DNA of 64,000 nt from Gracilaria caudata. Taxonomy: Eukaryota; Rhodophyta; Florideophyceae; Gracilariales; Gracilariaceae. The stretch lies in contig JASCIV010000011.1 of the NCBI GenBank assembly GCA_030374735.1, forward strand, positions 1-64,000, written 5' to 3'. The position numbers were made by a program, and so were the translations under genes. The notes beneath the pieces are model-generated. The model worked only from the letters and a program-made list of their open reading frames with translations, made no database searches and was not told the origin of the DNA. Of the stretch, positions 1 to 11,439 are shown one piece after another; position 1 is the first letter of the stretch, and the number at the start of each line of letters is the position of its first letter.

Positions 1-593
1 GGGGGGGAGGGGGGCCACGAATCGAAATCAGTTTGTGTTCCCCGACGCCCCTGAGGGGCGATTCAGGAGCTCAATGGATGTACCAATTGGTGGAGGGTCA
101 GACTACCGATCAAACGGTGGAGAATTCTAAGTCATCTTGGGCGAACCGACATGGTACTGCACTTCGTAAGGCCGGAGCGGCAACTCAGCAGCACCAGGGA
201 AAGGCCGGCGCACGTGCCCAATGACACGGAGTCATGGCTAGGAAGTCCAAAGAATGGAGGAGACCGAACACAGAGCAATGAAGAACGTACTTGCGCATCA
301 GCAAGCGTGAGACTAAGGAGTTGGTCAACACGACGGACGCTCAAGCACGGCACCACGAAGGCGTTGCTAGGCAAGGAAAAACCACGGTATTAAGGACAAT
401 GAGCACTACTCCAATCGGTTCGGTGATCGGTGGCGGAAACCGAGAGCGGAAACTCAGTGCTATACCGAAGCCGCATGGCACGAAGCGCGAACATGTCAAC
501 CTATGTGGCAGTGGCCATCTGCATGAGCCGCGCCGACCCTAAATGGTCTAGACGGTGCTGCTGCAAGGCGTGCCTGCCTCTAGAAAGGGGGTC

Positions 594-789
594 TGTAACA
601 TAATGATCACTTTTGCCTGCATTGCTGGTGGCGTGCCACCACGTGTGACCAAGTTGGTGTTCTTAGTTCATTGCTCTGTAGTTAATTTCATAATATTTAG
701 TTGTTGAGATGTCTTAGAAGAGCTGAGCTGTTGGCGCTTTGCTCGCTTCTGACACAGGGTGTGCAGTTTATGTACTTAAACTTTCAACA
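594..789 (-). repeat. Candidate Copia-type LTR (minus strand)
   Basis: Read on the minus strand this begins TGTTGAAAG and ends ATGTTACA, as LTRs do. It is preceded by a purine tract (GAGAGGGAG, rc of 790-798) that would serve as the polypurine tract. A second copy of the first ~65 bases starts at 1062 and is also preceded by purine-rich sequence. No RNase H or integrase sequence was recognised next to it, so assignment to Copia rests on short LTR length and TG...CA ends only. Confidence 0.35.
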
Positions 790-799
790 CTCCCTCTCG

Positions 800-1062
800 A
801 CCTGTGATCACAGCCAAGCCGAAGGATAAAGCTTACAGAAGACCTGATCCAGTTACAACTGTAACAGTTACAGTTACAGCACACTGTAATTCTTTCTTCT
901 GCAGTACACCTGTACAATCTCTTTGTCAAATGTCGCTTCTGGGATCGAACCCAAGGTCTTCAGCATTAAGCTGTGCCCCTAACCTCTAAAAACGGTTGAG
1001 CAACTGGCGCTTTACTCACTTGGGACACAGGGCATGCAGCTCATATACTTGAACTCTCAACA
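800..1062 (-). repeat. Second diverged LTR-like unit with tRNA-like B box
   Basis: The minus strand from 1062 downward repeats the start of the LTR at 594-789 (about 66 bases, ~80% identical by eye). It then diverges into sequence holding GGGTTCGATCCC (rc of 942-953), a good match to a pol III B box. It may be an LTR interrupted by a tRNA-derived SINE fragment. No complete tRNA cloverleaf can be folded. Confidence 0.25.
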
Positions 1063-1477
1063 AGATATTCCTCCTGGAGTACCTCCTGTTGGCCATGTGG
1101 CCGTAATGTCACAGCGCCAGGCAGCTGGCAACGCTCACCCTACATAGTTAGGCCGAAAGACGTCGCCACCTTCTCCTTAATAAAGCCAAACACCTCCCGG
1201 CTGAAGTCCACCATCTTTGGTTTCTACAGTCGACCATAACGTATAACCAAGAGCAGCGCCGTCCTTACTAGGACACACCGCCCGATTTCGTAATCCTACT
1301 AATATAAGTACCGCAACGCGCGGCCTATTTTACGCCACCGAAGACCGATACTCGCTCCCTCCTTCCGAGTACCCTTTTCCCATCTCCTAGGTTTAAACCG
1401 TTGTGCGCTCCCTAGTCTCGCGACTACAGAACACCACTCAGTTTGCAGCAACATGCTACAATACCACATACTCCAGT

Positions 1478-1822
1478 TTAGAAACACATTCTCGCCCACG
1501 CCGGCTGGATCTCGACGGTACGCATACGATTTTGAAGGGTACTTCGGAACTGTTTGGTACTGGCCTTTGACTCTTCGATACCTGGCGTTCTTGCCAGGAA
1601 AGACAACAAATGGCAGAATTTTTGTTCTGCCGGTCTGAAGACCTCCATGATTTTTACATGGGGTAAGTTCCCCTCAGTTGCAAGGTTGGTTTGAACATGG
1701 CGTTCTTCAGCAAGACTAATTCCCTGGCGGCGCGAGTGGTCGGACACAAGAGAAAAGCTGACACCGCTTTCGTCCATGTCGAAGAATTGTTCAGAACTTT
1801 TGACGTCATATCTAGACATCAT
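1478..1822 (-). pseudogene. pogo/Tigger-like DDE transposase fragment
   Basis: The minus strand translates to a 114-codon stretch containing FFDMDESGV, matching the first catalytic Asp motif of DDE_1 transposases (consensus N-[ML]-DE-[TS]-G). About 45 residues later comes a stretch resembling the usual V-V-S-A-A-G...VFPGK region (here NLPHVKIMEVF... then FLARTP). No N-terminal helix-turn-helix and no C-terminal second and third acidic residues are present in frame. It is a relic of a cut-and-paste element. Sequence to about 2060 on the same strand may be its continuation, but no motif supports that. Confidence 0.5.
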
Positions 1823-2059
1823 CGCGTTAAGTTGGCTGATCTGCTCCGCGATATTTTGCTTGGTAAGGGCAAAGATACGTTGGCCTCTATGATTTGAACG
1901 GATTTGCTCTCAACGTTTTGGTGCCAATGAATAAAATCAGACACCCGTGTGAGCCCCGACATGCTGTTTTGAAGACTTTTTTGTCTTCTGTTATGATACA
2001 TTATCTGTTCAATGGAATGTGCGGCTAATTTTTCCACGCTTTGGCGGTCCGCTAGGGTT

Positions 2060-3450
2060 TTTTTTTCGGGGCGTAATGCTGAGTTCGTGCGGAACTAAGT
2101 GCTCATTCTTTCTATATAGCAAAGGCCTACGCCTACGACCACGATCAGAAAGCTCATATTAGTTAACATCATCTGTCCCGTTGGTTGGAAGTCGAAAGCA
2201 TTTGAATTCCACCGATAATACGCTCAAACCACGCAAGAATTTTGAGATGCTGCAGCGTTTGCTGAAGTCAGTAAAAGATTTACCTGCCCTTCAAAAATCT
2301 GGAACTGCATTTTGAATTCTTCCGGGATACTTGATTGGGAAATGATCGCCACAAAGATGAAAACAATCAGAAGTTCTCGTTTAATGTCTAATATATATCA
2401 CTACGTGTCGGTAGTCTTCGGTCTTCTCTGTCCGCATGCTTGGCTTCTCCTTCTCCTCGATCTCAGAGCAAGCGCATCGGAGCTCCTACACTAGTCGAAA
2501 TGTCCTCCCGGCAAGCATTGTAGACTAACAAATACGTGATTGTCTTTCTACATTGCTACATTGACTGTCAGAATTTCTTGTCGCGTGTCCGGTATAGAAA
2601 CTCTCCAAGATTCTGTGATAATTTTCGGATATGCATCTAACAAGAGTCTCACAAAAAATGAAGTGTCAATGTTTTGCAGATAGATCATGATATCATCTCT
2701 TAAGTCTTGTGCCTCACACGTTATGCATTTGTGTGTTCTTACGCCCTAGCAAGCGTTTTGGTGATTTTTTGGGATCCCTTTCTCGCAAGGAAAGCTAAAG
2801 AAGAAGACCTGCACTACCCTGCATGAAAAATAGGCTTGATTGCCTCGGAATTGAGCTCCATTTTGTCGCGTAAACGTGTAACGATGGGGTGTTCGATATT
2901 TCGATATTTCGAAATCGTTTCGAATTGCCGTTCGAACGGTAGGGAGGATACATTCAGGTCACAACACATCCGTACGCATCGACACTGCGCTCGGTACCGT
3001 CAAGCTTGCTATCTACTTGGATTTCTGTCTCATCTGCATAATTTGAAGTCTACATACGACGAAATTGGCTAATGGCTACTGGGCGCGTCTCTCTCCCGCG
3101 CTTCTGTTTTGCCGATATCTATGAATAATGTGGGAGGCATTTTGTGACAATCACAGAAAATGAAGCGGATGCTTAGAACCCAGTGGACAAAACAAATGCC
3201 GGGGGGTACCAGCCTAAATAGGAAACAAGGAGAAAGGTAGAGCAGTGATGAAGTGAATCACACCGAGTAAAGAGGCAAGAGCCACACCACGCAATACCAG
3301 AGCAATAACGCAACAGCAAGTGAATGACGAAAAAGGACGTCAATATTGTTGACAAATGAGGGCCGAAGAACTGAGGAGCCCAACCAAGGCGGTACTTCGG
3401 TCCGTGTGGGAAGAAGGAAGGTGAAGCGGGAGACCGGGCCGCTCGGAAGG
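2060..3450. other. No gene recognised
   Basis: The sequence is AT-rich with short unrelated open frames and no family motif on either strand. Short direct repeats of TTCGATAT occur near 2892-2912. It may be the decayed remainder of the neighbouring transposon relic. Confidence 0.4.
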
Positions 3451-3458
3451 AGGACGGA

Positions 3459-3502
3459 ATGAGAGAGAGAGAGAGAGAGAAAGGGAGACAGAGGGGGGGG
3501 GG
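3459..3502 (+). repeat. GA microsatellite and G tract
   Basis: A run of about ten GA dinucleotides is followed by a purine spacer and a run of nine or more G. The surrounding 3.2-3.66 kb is strongly purine-biased on the plus strand, which explains the open frames on the opposite strand there. Confidence 0.8.
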
Positions 3503-3949
3503 AAGACAGAGTAGACAAAAGTAGGGAGGAGCAGACTTGCTTTGAGGGAGTGGGGGTGCTAAAAAGGGAAGGAGGTTATCGACGACGAAGGGGTGGAAGA
3601 AGTGGTAGTGTTGAAGCTAAAGTTGGGGAGGAGGTTGTTGGAGGGGAAGGGGTCTGCCCGAGTTGAGCTGGTGGTTTTCCCCTCAGCTCATGGGTTTATG
3701 AAGCCAATTTCTAAATTGAACGTACTCTTATTGCGCTTATTGTGATAACTCTAAAGTTTTGTAAACTAGGTTATTCTGATTGGACATATCCCTGCCTGGA
3801 GAGAATTAGTCGTTATTTTCAACTACGTTTTGGTCTCAAGAGATGATTGATTCAGACATCCTTGATCAGTTGCTCTACCTGTGCCTGGATTTTTGAGATT
3901 TGTATATATAACGTGACATCGTTTGTTTCTGACCCCAAGATTCCTATCA

Positions 3950-4366
3950 GTACCTCAAGTGTCACTGACAACTCACTGCAACACGTCTGCAAAAGAAGCG
4001 CTGGCTGCCGTTACCAATGATGAAGTGGAGGGTCGTGAGGCCTGTACTCAGTATACGAATCCCGTTGTTTAACAGGAGGCAGAAGATGTTTCTGGCCATG
4101 CTATCAATTTCAATGAAGAAGATGAGGATCCCAAGGAGGTTTTGGAGGAAGAGATTGATTCTAAGATAGAATCTTGCGAAGATACACTGCAGGTTATTCT
4201 CCGTGGACGCAGTGTGGCAATAGAGCAATTGAAGCTTGAGATGAGGGAGTTGCGGGCGATATTTATGCGAAATCTTGGTGTTAGTTTGGCGTTTGAAAAA
4301 ATGCGCCGCCGCAGCCCGTCACATTTCAAAACCATTCGTGCTGTTTGTAGTCTGTTCAGGAGGTAA
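3950..4366 (+). pseudogene. Hypothetical acidic coiled-coil protein, interrupted
   Basis: One frame reads about 135 codons with a single TAA at about 4069. The downstream part is very acidic (INFNEEDEDPKEV) and is followed by a Leu/Glu/Arg-rich heptad-like segment ending at 4366. Composition is protein-like, unlike the flanks, but no family was recognised. It could be the tail of a decayed transposon protein. Confidence 0.3.
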
Positions 4367-4796
4367 TGTCGGCTAAATCCGTCGTACCCCCATGAAATTC
4401 CTGCCTCAGCATGATTATCCCTCTAATGCGTAAATTTGAATGAGTTTTATTTGCCATGCTTGAAGCCCTTATTTTGTTGGCAACATTGCCGTGAGTGGTC
4501 ACTAGAGTGGTGCTACGCATCTTGCCATCTCAGTGTGCACTGTGCGCGAGATTCTTAAAAATCATCAATTCCTGTGCCTCTGCGTTAGCGCTTAACCGTC
4601 CCAACAGGCACAGGGCAAACAATCATCGAGTGCCTGTCATGGCGTACAACTGTCCCGAGCATCCGCAAAACGCACACAAACGGTCATCCCCGAGGTGCCC
4701 TTGCTGGTGTGGAGTACTTCTAGTGCGCGCCCGAAGCGCACGAGCCATCCCTTTTCTATGCGACTAGTGCCACGTCGTTTGGCACCCGCACACGTT

Positions 4797-5270
4797 GCGC
4801 AAATCGCTCCTTCCTGCGCGCTTGCGGTGGTTCGTGCTTTCGCTCGTGTCCGCGCACACAGCGTGCAAATGGTTTCTTCTTCTGCATCCGCGATGGCGCG
4901 CGCGCTTTCGTTCGTGCAGCGCGCAGATGATTCCTTCTTCTGCGCCTGCGGTGGCCCGAGAGCTGCCACGAACGAGACATTTCTTCTTATGTCGGCGTGG
5001 CTGCTCCAGCGCGACCGTCATACACGAGAATGCCGTGGTGTGGCCGCACGAGAGCTGCTATGGACGAAAAGTCTCTTCCTGTGAGGGTGTGGTCGCGGGA
5101 GAGCGGCCACTACCCCAATTTCATTCTCGCATACGGGTGGCCGCGGGAGCGGCCACAACACGCGAAGTTTTCCTTTCTTGTGGCCACTAGAGCGGCCAAG
5201 ACATACTGCGTCTTCCTTGCGCGCGGCCGTAAGGCCGCCACGACGCACATTCTTTCTTCGCGGGCGCGCA
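4797..5270. repeat. GC-rich degenerate minisatellite
   Basis: Units of roughly 58-64 bp start with GCAAAT or GCAGAT plus TTCCTTCTTCTGC and run through CGCGC-rich sequence (4797-4980). They are followed by a second array with repeated GTGGCCGC...GCGGCCAC palindromic cores (about 5090-5250). Open frames occur in nearly all phases on both strands, as expected for a stop-poor GC repeat, so none is annotated as a gene. Confidence 0.6.
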
Positions 5271-5458
5271 GCCAGGCAGAAAGAAGTGGAGGCCCTGTCA
5301 TCTCCCGGAGATAAAAAAAAATTTATGGTTATCTCCGTTGAAGATAACGGGGTTTCCCAGGATGTTTCCCCAGTGGGAAAAAGTTCCCGTTAATTCACTT
5401 GGAAACGCCCCCCTGGGACATTTCCTAAACTCTCCCTCACAAATACCCTAGCAAAAAT

Positions 5459-5868
5459 TGATTCACAAATGGCGCACTATGTCTCGCCAAATGCAGTGAA
5501 TGGCGCACAAGTTTGTAACATGGCCTCTGAAAATGGCGCATAAAATATCAGGTGGCACGCCATTTGACAACCATTTTTAGGTAAATATATAATAAATTGG
5601 ACATCATTCTTCACACTATTTTCAAATGGCGTAGAAATATTACGCAAGTTCTGCGGTGGCCAAAGGAAGAAATACGTAGTTCAGCGCTCATTATAAACCA
5701 TTTTTGAGTACTGCGATAAATGGCGCACAATTTGTTCTACATTTACCTCAGAATGGCTTTCAAATGGCGTAAAACCTGATTTTTGTGCGCCGTTTATGAA
5801 AGACATGTTACAAAACTGTGCTCCATTCACTGCTTTTTGCGAGACAAAGTGCGCTATTTGTGAATCAC
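5459..5868. mobile_element. Foldback MITE, ATGGCGCAC family, copy 1
   Basis: The left arm starting TGATTCACAAATGGCGCAC is matched by the reverse complement of the right end (TGATTCACAAATAGCGCAC). Homology continues inward for over 100 bases on each side, with the motif ATGGCGCAC recurring about every 40-60 bases in both arms. The whole element can fold into one long hairpin. There is no coding capacity. A clear target duplication was not found. Confidence 0.75.
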
Positions 5869-6215
5869 TTTTTTTTCTACGGATCGTGTTTACCAGTTTG
5901 GGTTTTCTTGCAAGACCTACGCCGGTTTCTTGATTCAGTTCATGTCGCATGCAAAGAAAAATGCCGCCCATGAATGAGATATCTAATTACACCAACCCAA
6001 TCCCCATGCAGAACAAATATAATCAGCATCAACGGGTGTCCTCCATTTCTTACAAATAGAACTTCAACAAAGTTTATCTGTTCCTACACAGTTCGTGTTT
6101 GTCTTGATATTGCACTGTACCAACCTGTCAATACGCTAAGTTGTTTCGTATTTGTGTCTAAACTAATGTTATCATTTCTTTTGTGCATAATGAGAACCTT
6201 CACTTTCTGTAAGAG

Positions 6216-6448
6216 GGGAACCTTCAGTTCGGATTCCATTCGAGCTCCATATGAGCGTCTTCGCATGCGCGCAGACTCCGCCTGCACTCCACACGAAATC
6301 CAAAAAATGAAAAAGATAAAGTGATTCCAAGTGTCAAGGGTTTCCATTTGGAGGACGCTTGGCGAGCACCGTGAACGCATATGGATGTCGAAAAGAGCAA
6401 AAAGTGTACTTCAGCGCACTCCGAGAAATACAAAAATTTCTTCTAGGG
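6216..6448 (-). mobile_element. Fragment of the 695-bp MITE family
   Basis: The reverse complement of this stretch aligns with the interior of the element at 17325-18019 (its 17468-17700). Shared features include CCATATGCGTTCAC, TGCTCGCCAAGC, CTCCAAATGGA and a long CATTTTTTGGAT block. Both terminal repeats are absent, so this is an internal fragment of a second copy. Confidence 0.7.
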
Positions 6449-6740
6449 ATGGGGATAGGGACCCACAATCTGGGAGCATAACGCTCCAAGGAACGCCTAT
6501 GTCACAACCGAAAGCACTACCTGGTGTATCTACTGCATTGCCGCCGAGATGGGAGCTCTGGACAAGCGAAGCACCTCGTATTGCCAAGCAATAACCACCG
6601 GCCTCCTTCGAGGAAAGTGTAATACCCCGAAATGCGCGAGATGTTCTCAAAAGCGAGTATGTGGTCGACCATATCGTCAGTCATGGCTACATCTTTGGTG
6701 GGGAATAACTCTATCGAGTCCATTGGTACGCTCTAGGAGA

Positions 6741-7380
6741 AATTAAGACACAAATGGCGCACTTGGTTGTGCAAAAGTCATAAATGGCGAGAAAAAGCTG
6801 CGAATGCTCTCGTAGAATAGCAAACAATATTCAGTCTATGCGCCATTTGATCGCCATTTAAAAGTTGATTCGCATGAACATATGCCGTAATTCTAGAAAA
6901 GTACATCACGTTAAAAGACCATCCCAAAATTTTTGGTACCAGGTATGATCCGTTCGCGGCAAGGTGCTCTTGGGTATGTTGGACAGCACGTCGGGTTACC
7001 AAAATTGCTAGAGAACGCAACCCCAGCTCATGTTCCTCAAAAAAAGCTTTTGCGGACTCTGATGGTGGCTAGTGAACTTTGTAAAGGCTTTCGGCTGACA
7101 AACATTGTCGTGATTGGGTGCACCCAGGTTTCGCAAATGGCGAAGATTTATTAGACAGCTTTCGCGGCGATGAAAATAAGATATACGTCTTTCTAAACCA
7201 TTTTTACACAATTTGTAATTCCGCTAAAAGCCGCGTATATCTATGTGCACATTGCAATAAGAATGGCTTTCAAACGGCGTACAGCCCCGAAACTTGTGCG
7301 CCATTTTATGGAGAACTTCGCAGCATTTGTACACCATTTACCACTTTTTGCCAAACTTAGTGCTCCATTTGAGATTTAAT
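6741..7380. mobile_element. Foldback MITE, ATGGCGCAC family, copy 2
   Basis: The ends (CACAAATGGCGCACTTGG on the left, and the reverse complement of the right end CTCAAATGGAGCACTAAG) match copy 1 at 5459-5868. The right arm's GAATGGCTTTCAAACGGCGTA block matches copy 1's GAATGGCTTTCAAATGGCGTA. The centre is longer than in copy 1. No protein motif is present. Confidence 0.65.
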
Positions 7381-7399
7381 TTCTCATAGGGACGACTAT

Positions 7400-8751
7400 G
7401 CCTCCTCGGCGGATACTCGTGAACCAATTGAGCATCCATCACGGTTGAAAATTGTCCAGTACCACCGCCGTTCGCGGAAGCCGATACCGGTCTCGCTGGG
7501 TAACGCCCAGGTGGGTTGAACATCTGAAGACCTTGAGCGAAAGCCGCTTCGTGTGGACACGAAGCGTCATGCAGAAGATCAAGCCGCATCTGCGGACGGC
7601 ACTGTACAGTGGAATGAAGAGAAGCAGAAAAAAGTATCAGAGCACAGAACTGTGGAGCACGAATATGATGTGGAGAGACGATGAAGATAAGGCTGATGAA
7701 GACGAAGAACAAGTTGCTCACGCCTTGAGACGAAGATGAAGAAGTACATTGCTACAGCCTCTCTTGCGGAAGCCCCATTTTCTCTGAGCTAGTCATTCGC
7801 TTCTCGCGAGATATTGCCCCCTGAAGAGAGGGAGGGGAAGAAGAAAAAGTTTCAAGGGAAGCCGGCAGGCGCCGGAAATTTTTACCACTGCTTATCTCTA
7901 AGTGAGCTCAGCCCTATTTAAACTACAAGGGATGGTCACAAGCTGTATGAAGCTCCATCTCGGGGACTGAGAAGTCTGACGGTCCTGGGGTGTTGCCCCC
8001 CACCGGGGAAATACTGCAGCGCTATGACCTGCAACGCCGATTCGTCGGTCACTGTATCAGAAACGGCCACGCCAATGCCGCGCAAGAAATAGTGGATTAT
8101 CGCATCACGCGGCGTGATGCTGCTGCCGTTAATACCAGTCGCAGCCACAGGCCGAGCCCTAGGCACCGTGGGGTGAGGAGCCGCGCTAGCAGAAGCACCA
8201 ACATCTTCGGTGAGGTCTATCTCGTCGATTTGCTCCTCCTTTCCCCGATCGATCGGGCCTCCCGCATCATCGGGCTAGCCGCCTTCATCGTCGACGGACA
8301 CTAATCCATGAGGGTGCCCCTCGGGGATGGTACGCTCTTGATGGAGTCTTTCTCCCGCTTCTGCGGCCGTAATGATTTCCAAATCCCATGGGTCAAAGTA
8401 CTAGAAGTCGCCGTCGCTCGTATTGCGCCCTAGAGACCGACTTCGGACGCCGAATTCCTTCGTATACCTGACTCGCAGGAACGGAAACCCAATCGATCTG
8501 TGCCACGGTACTCGCCAAAAACTCGATATCCCGAGCATTGCGGACGAAGCCGAGTGTCCCGGTCAGATTTAAAAAACGGATGGATTCCTGGAAAGCATAG
8601 GGCACATGCCACAGACGATACGCACCGGATAACTCTCACAAGAAGAACGCCGCGACACAGGCGCACCTTCCGGTCATAACGATGCTCCAGAGCCCGTTCG
8701 ATACGGATTGCATCAAATAGGACCCGATGTAGGTGATATTCGGTGGGAGGT
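7400..8751 (+). other. Decayed 3' region of a Ty3-type retroelement
   Basis: The purine-rich segment at about 7803-7850 (CTGAAGAGAGGGAGGGGAAG then AAAAAGTTT) and the sequence after it resemble the chromovirus region at 29050-29110. A short block at about 8038 (GATTCGTCGGTCACTG) resembles 29258. Together with the LTR at 10575 this suggests the region is the non-coding 3' part of a related element. No conserved pol motif survives. Confidence 0.4.
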
Positions 8752-9167
8752 CCCAGTGGAAAACCAAAGTATATGTCTGATACAACTTCGATGAAGTCCT
8801 AGAAGAATGGATAATAATTTGAAGTATTGCTGATATAATTTTCGATATAACGTACTTTTCCGCACCATATTTCCACGAGTCTGACGCAAAGATCTTGATA
8901 AATATTGAATATGTTTCTCTATTTTGATGAAACCGTTTTGGATACAGAAAATTTCAAAATAATAGAAAATTTATCTAAACTGTTAGGAGAAAGAACGAAG
9001 CGGTGTCGAGAATATATCAAATTTAAATCGTATTCAATTTGAACAATCTGAAATATGCCCAACTTCTATATCACTTCAGCATAAACTATGTTCGGCTTCC
9101 ATACCATAGCTATATCTTCGAGCGATATCATTTCCATATCTTGCTCATATCTGGGATTTCCACTGGG
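8752..9167 (+). mobile_element. MITE with CCCAGTGGAAA ends, copy 1
   Basis: It begins CCCAGTGGAAAACC and ends GGGATTTCCACTGGG, so its own ends are inverted repeats. It is AT-rich, non-coding, 416 bp. The flanking triplets (GGT and GAA) do not match, so any target duplication has been lost or the ends are mis-set by a few bases. Confidence 0.65.
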
Positions 9168-9477
9168 GAACCGCGTGACAACCTCACGGCATTTCGACTT
9201 CAGCCCAGAATGGTGAGAATGGCCCACAGCGCCAGCGACGGGAATGGTTCGCGATACGATCCACGTCAGAGCATTGGTACGGCACCAAACAGCCGAATCG
9301 GGATCGCCACTTCCTCCCGAATCGGAGATTCTCGTGGACACCCAAGCGGAAGCGCCGGAGGTACCGGAGTTCAGCAATAAAGACGGGACGCCCGCACACT
9401 GTGAGGTCTTGATGAGGCCTGATCTCGTTCGGAAACCGGTCTATCTCGTCCAAAGAACCTGCTAGCCGGTCTCCGTA

Positions 9478-9878
9478 CCCAGTGGAAATTCAATACAAAA
9501 GTATGATATAGAAATGATATCGCTGGAGGATAAAACCGAAATATAATTGATATTTGAATGATATAGCAGGGGTACATATTGAAGGTTGTTCAGTATGGAA
9601 AGTATATGAATTTCATACATTTTCGAACCTGTTGCGTTTCGTTTTCGAACAAAAAGGTATGTTTTCAACATATTTTGAAATTTTCTCTATCCAAAATGGG
9701 TTCGGAAGAGTAACACAACATATCCAATATTTATCATGATCTTGCGCCAGACTCGTGGGATTATGGCGGAGAAGAGAACAATATATCAAATATGTATTAA
9801 AGAAACGTCAAGTTTTTCTATCTTCTGACAAGAATTTATTGAAGTGTTATCCGACTTATATCTTGGATTCCGATTGGG
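9478..9878 (-). mobile_element. MITE with CCCAGTGGAAA ends, copy 2, inverted
   Basis: Its sequence is the reverse complement of copy 1 (8752-9167) along its whole length, for example GAAATGATATCGCT and AATATTTATCA..ATCTT.CG.CAGACTCGTGG. The two copies form an inverted pair about 310 bp apart. The flanking triplets are GTA and ATA. Confidence 0.65.
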
Positions 9879-9884
9879 ATAGGC

Positions 9885-10560
9885 CAGCTCCCCGAATGCA
9901 AGATATGAGCAACGTCTAAATATCTCATTGCGCTCAAAGATCCGCGTCTCACCACATCCAACAGAGAGACAACGCGTATGCGCGGCGATACGTGCGAGCC
10001 AGTCTCAGGACCGAACAACATCGACCGAGAGTCCCCTGGGGAGCACACCTGAAAACGTATACCAGTCCAGGAACGCGTGATTCCGAACACCATCGGCGTC
10101 AAGCCAGGGAGGGTGGGCCAATATTAAACTTTGCCAGCGGGGATCCCGGATGCGCAACCCCCCTGGCACGGGCCAGCCACCCGGAGTGACGGGCACCTGA
10201 GCGTTAAACCAGTTCCAGACAGGAGCTAGACCGGCTTCATTCGATGGCCCGGCTTCGTTGGCGGAAGACGGTGGCGCTGTGGGTTGTTACGGCAGGGGAA
10301 CGGACCGGAAGACCGGCAGATTCGAGGCAGTCATCCTAGCCGTTGACGAAGACAGAGTAATCAGCGAAGAATGTCGGGGCACATTGGGATTATTTTTGTT
10401 CGCCTGCTTGGATGGTAAGATGGAAGTTGAGGGTGAGCACAGGATTGTGAAAGTGCGCATGCTTACTTCTGACGAATCATCGGCTTGCCCGAAGGCCAGC
10501 GTGGCCACATATACCCCCATGCTGAGTCAGGAGTCTGCGAGCTTCTCGGTTGTTTCACCC
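9885..10560 (+). other. Retroelement 3' internal region
   Basis: This lies between the MITE pair and the polypurine tract. The last 25 bases before the tract (CTCGGTTGTTTCACCCTGAGG) match the same position in the chromovirus at about 29790-29812. An open frame at 10258-10563 has no recognisable domain. Confidence 0.4.
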
Positions 10561-10574
10561 TGAGGAGGGGGGGA
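10561..10574 (+). promoter_or_regulatory. Polypurine tract of a Ty3-type element
   Basis: TGAGGAGGGGGGGA sits immediately before the LTR start, as the tract at 29808-29821 does before the chromovirus 3' LTR. This marks the following LTR as a 3' LTR rather than a solo LTR. Confidence 0.65.
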
Positions 10575-11425
10575 TATATAGCAAAATTCCGTGCGTAGGG
10601 ATTGACGCTGATGCTCTTCATAAGATTGATCCGGTGTCCCGGCTGTAATACCCACTATTATGAGTGTCTACTACTTATTTCTATTTTAGCCCTCTTACGG
10701 GTGCCAAACAGTGGGTTGGTATGAGTCGCAGAAGTGTGCTTGGAAGGCCGCAGTTGGCGGATGCGCCGTTGCATGGGCTGTTGGTTAGACACGTGTGGTG
10801 TGATGGCCAGCAACGCCGGAGCACTTAGATATTTTAGCGATGCTTTTCTTAGCCGTATATATAGTGGCAGGGCCCTGCCACTCAACGGGAAGTAAACCCC
10901 CTTCGAGAAGGACTTGGCCCTGACTTTCTTGCCGCGCTCGTACGCAATAGCCCTTCACAGAGAATTCCGTCGTCGTTCCGTGCTAGTCCTCCGCCTCTAC
11001 CAATGCAAAGTGCTGATCTCTCGTTACGGCCCTTCTCTTATGTTTTTGCTACTGTTTCTACGCCATACAGACTCTGCTGCTCTGCTCTGAATCTTCAGGT
11101 TGGTACGATCTTTCTAGGCAATATTCCCTCACTCGTGAGTCAGTGCCTTGCTAGCGCGGCTCATTTTCGAGATCTATTCGACCCCGGACCATTAATACGG
11201 ACTAATTCAGACGCTGTGGCACTCCTAGAATATGGGCTGGTTTCCGATTCCACCCCTTTCGTCCTTCGACTGCATGCTCAGAACGGGGCTTTTTGGATCT
11301 GCCAGTAAAAGCCGTATCGGTCTGCTCTGCCGCTCCGCTACCCTACAAGGGAGCAAACCTGAACACTTTGAGCGCTTCCGCCGCGAGGCGGTGTCTTCCG
11401 GTTTCATCCGGTGGTTTGCATCACA
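10575..11425 (+). mobile_element. 3' LTR of a Ty3-type element (851 bp)
   Basis: It aligns end to end with the LTRs at 21603-22454 and 45613-46458. Shared blocks are GCAAAA near the start, CTTCATAAGA, CGCAGTTGGCGGATGCGCCG, GCCGTATATATAGTGGCAGG, GACTTGGCCCTGACTTTCTTGCC, and a terminal GGTGGTTTGCATCACA. The TATATA near the middle is the likely promoter. The matching 5' LTR is not in the window. Confidence 0.8.
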
Positions 11426-11439
11426 ATCTAATTCGAAAT

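Noticed and set aside
942..953. Possible tRNA gene on the minus strand
   Set aside because: Only the T-loop/B box is recognisable; acceptor and D arms cannot be paired.
4695..5393. Several open frames over 100 codons on both strands
   Set aside because: All lie in the GC-rich minisatellite, where stops are rare in every frame.
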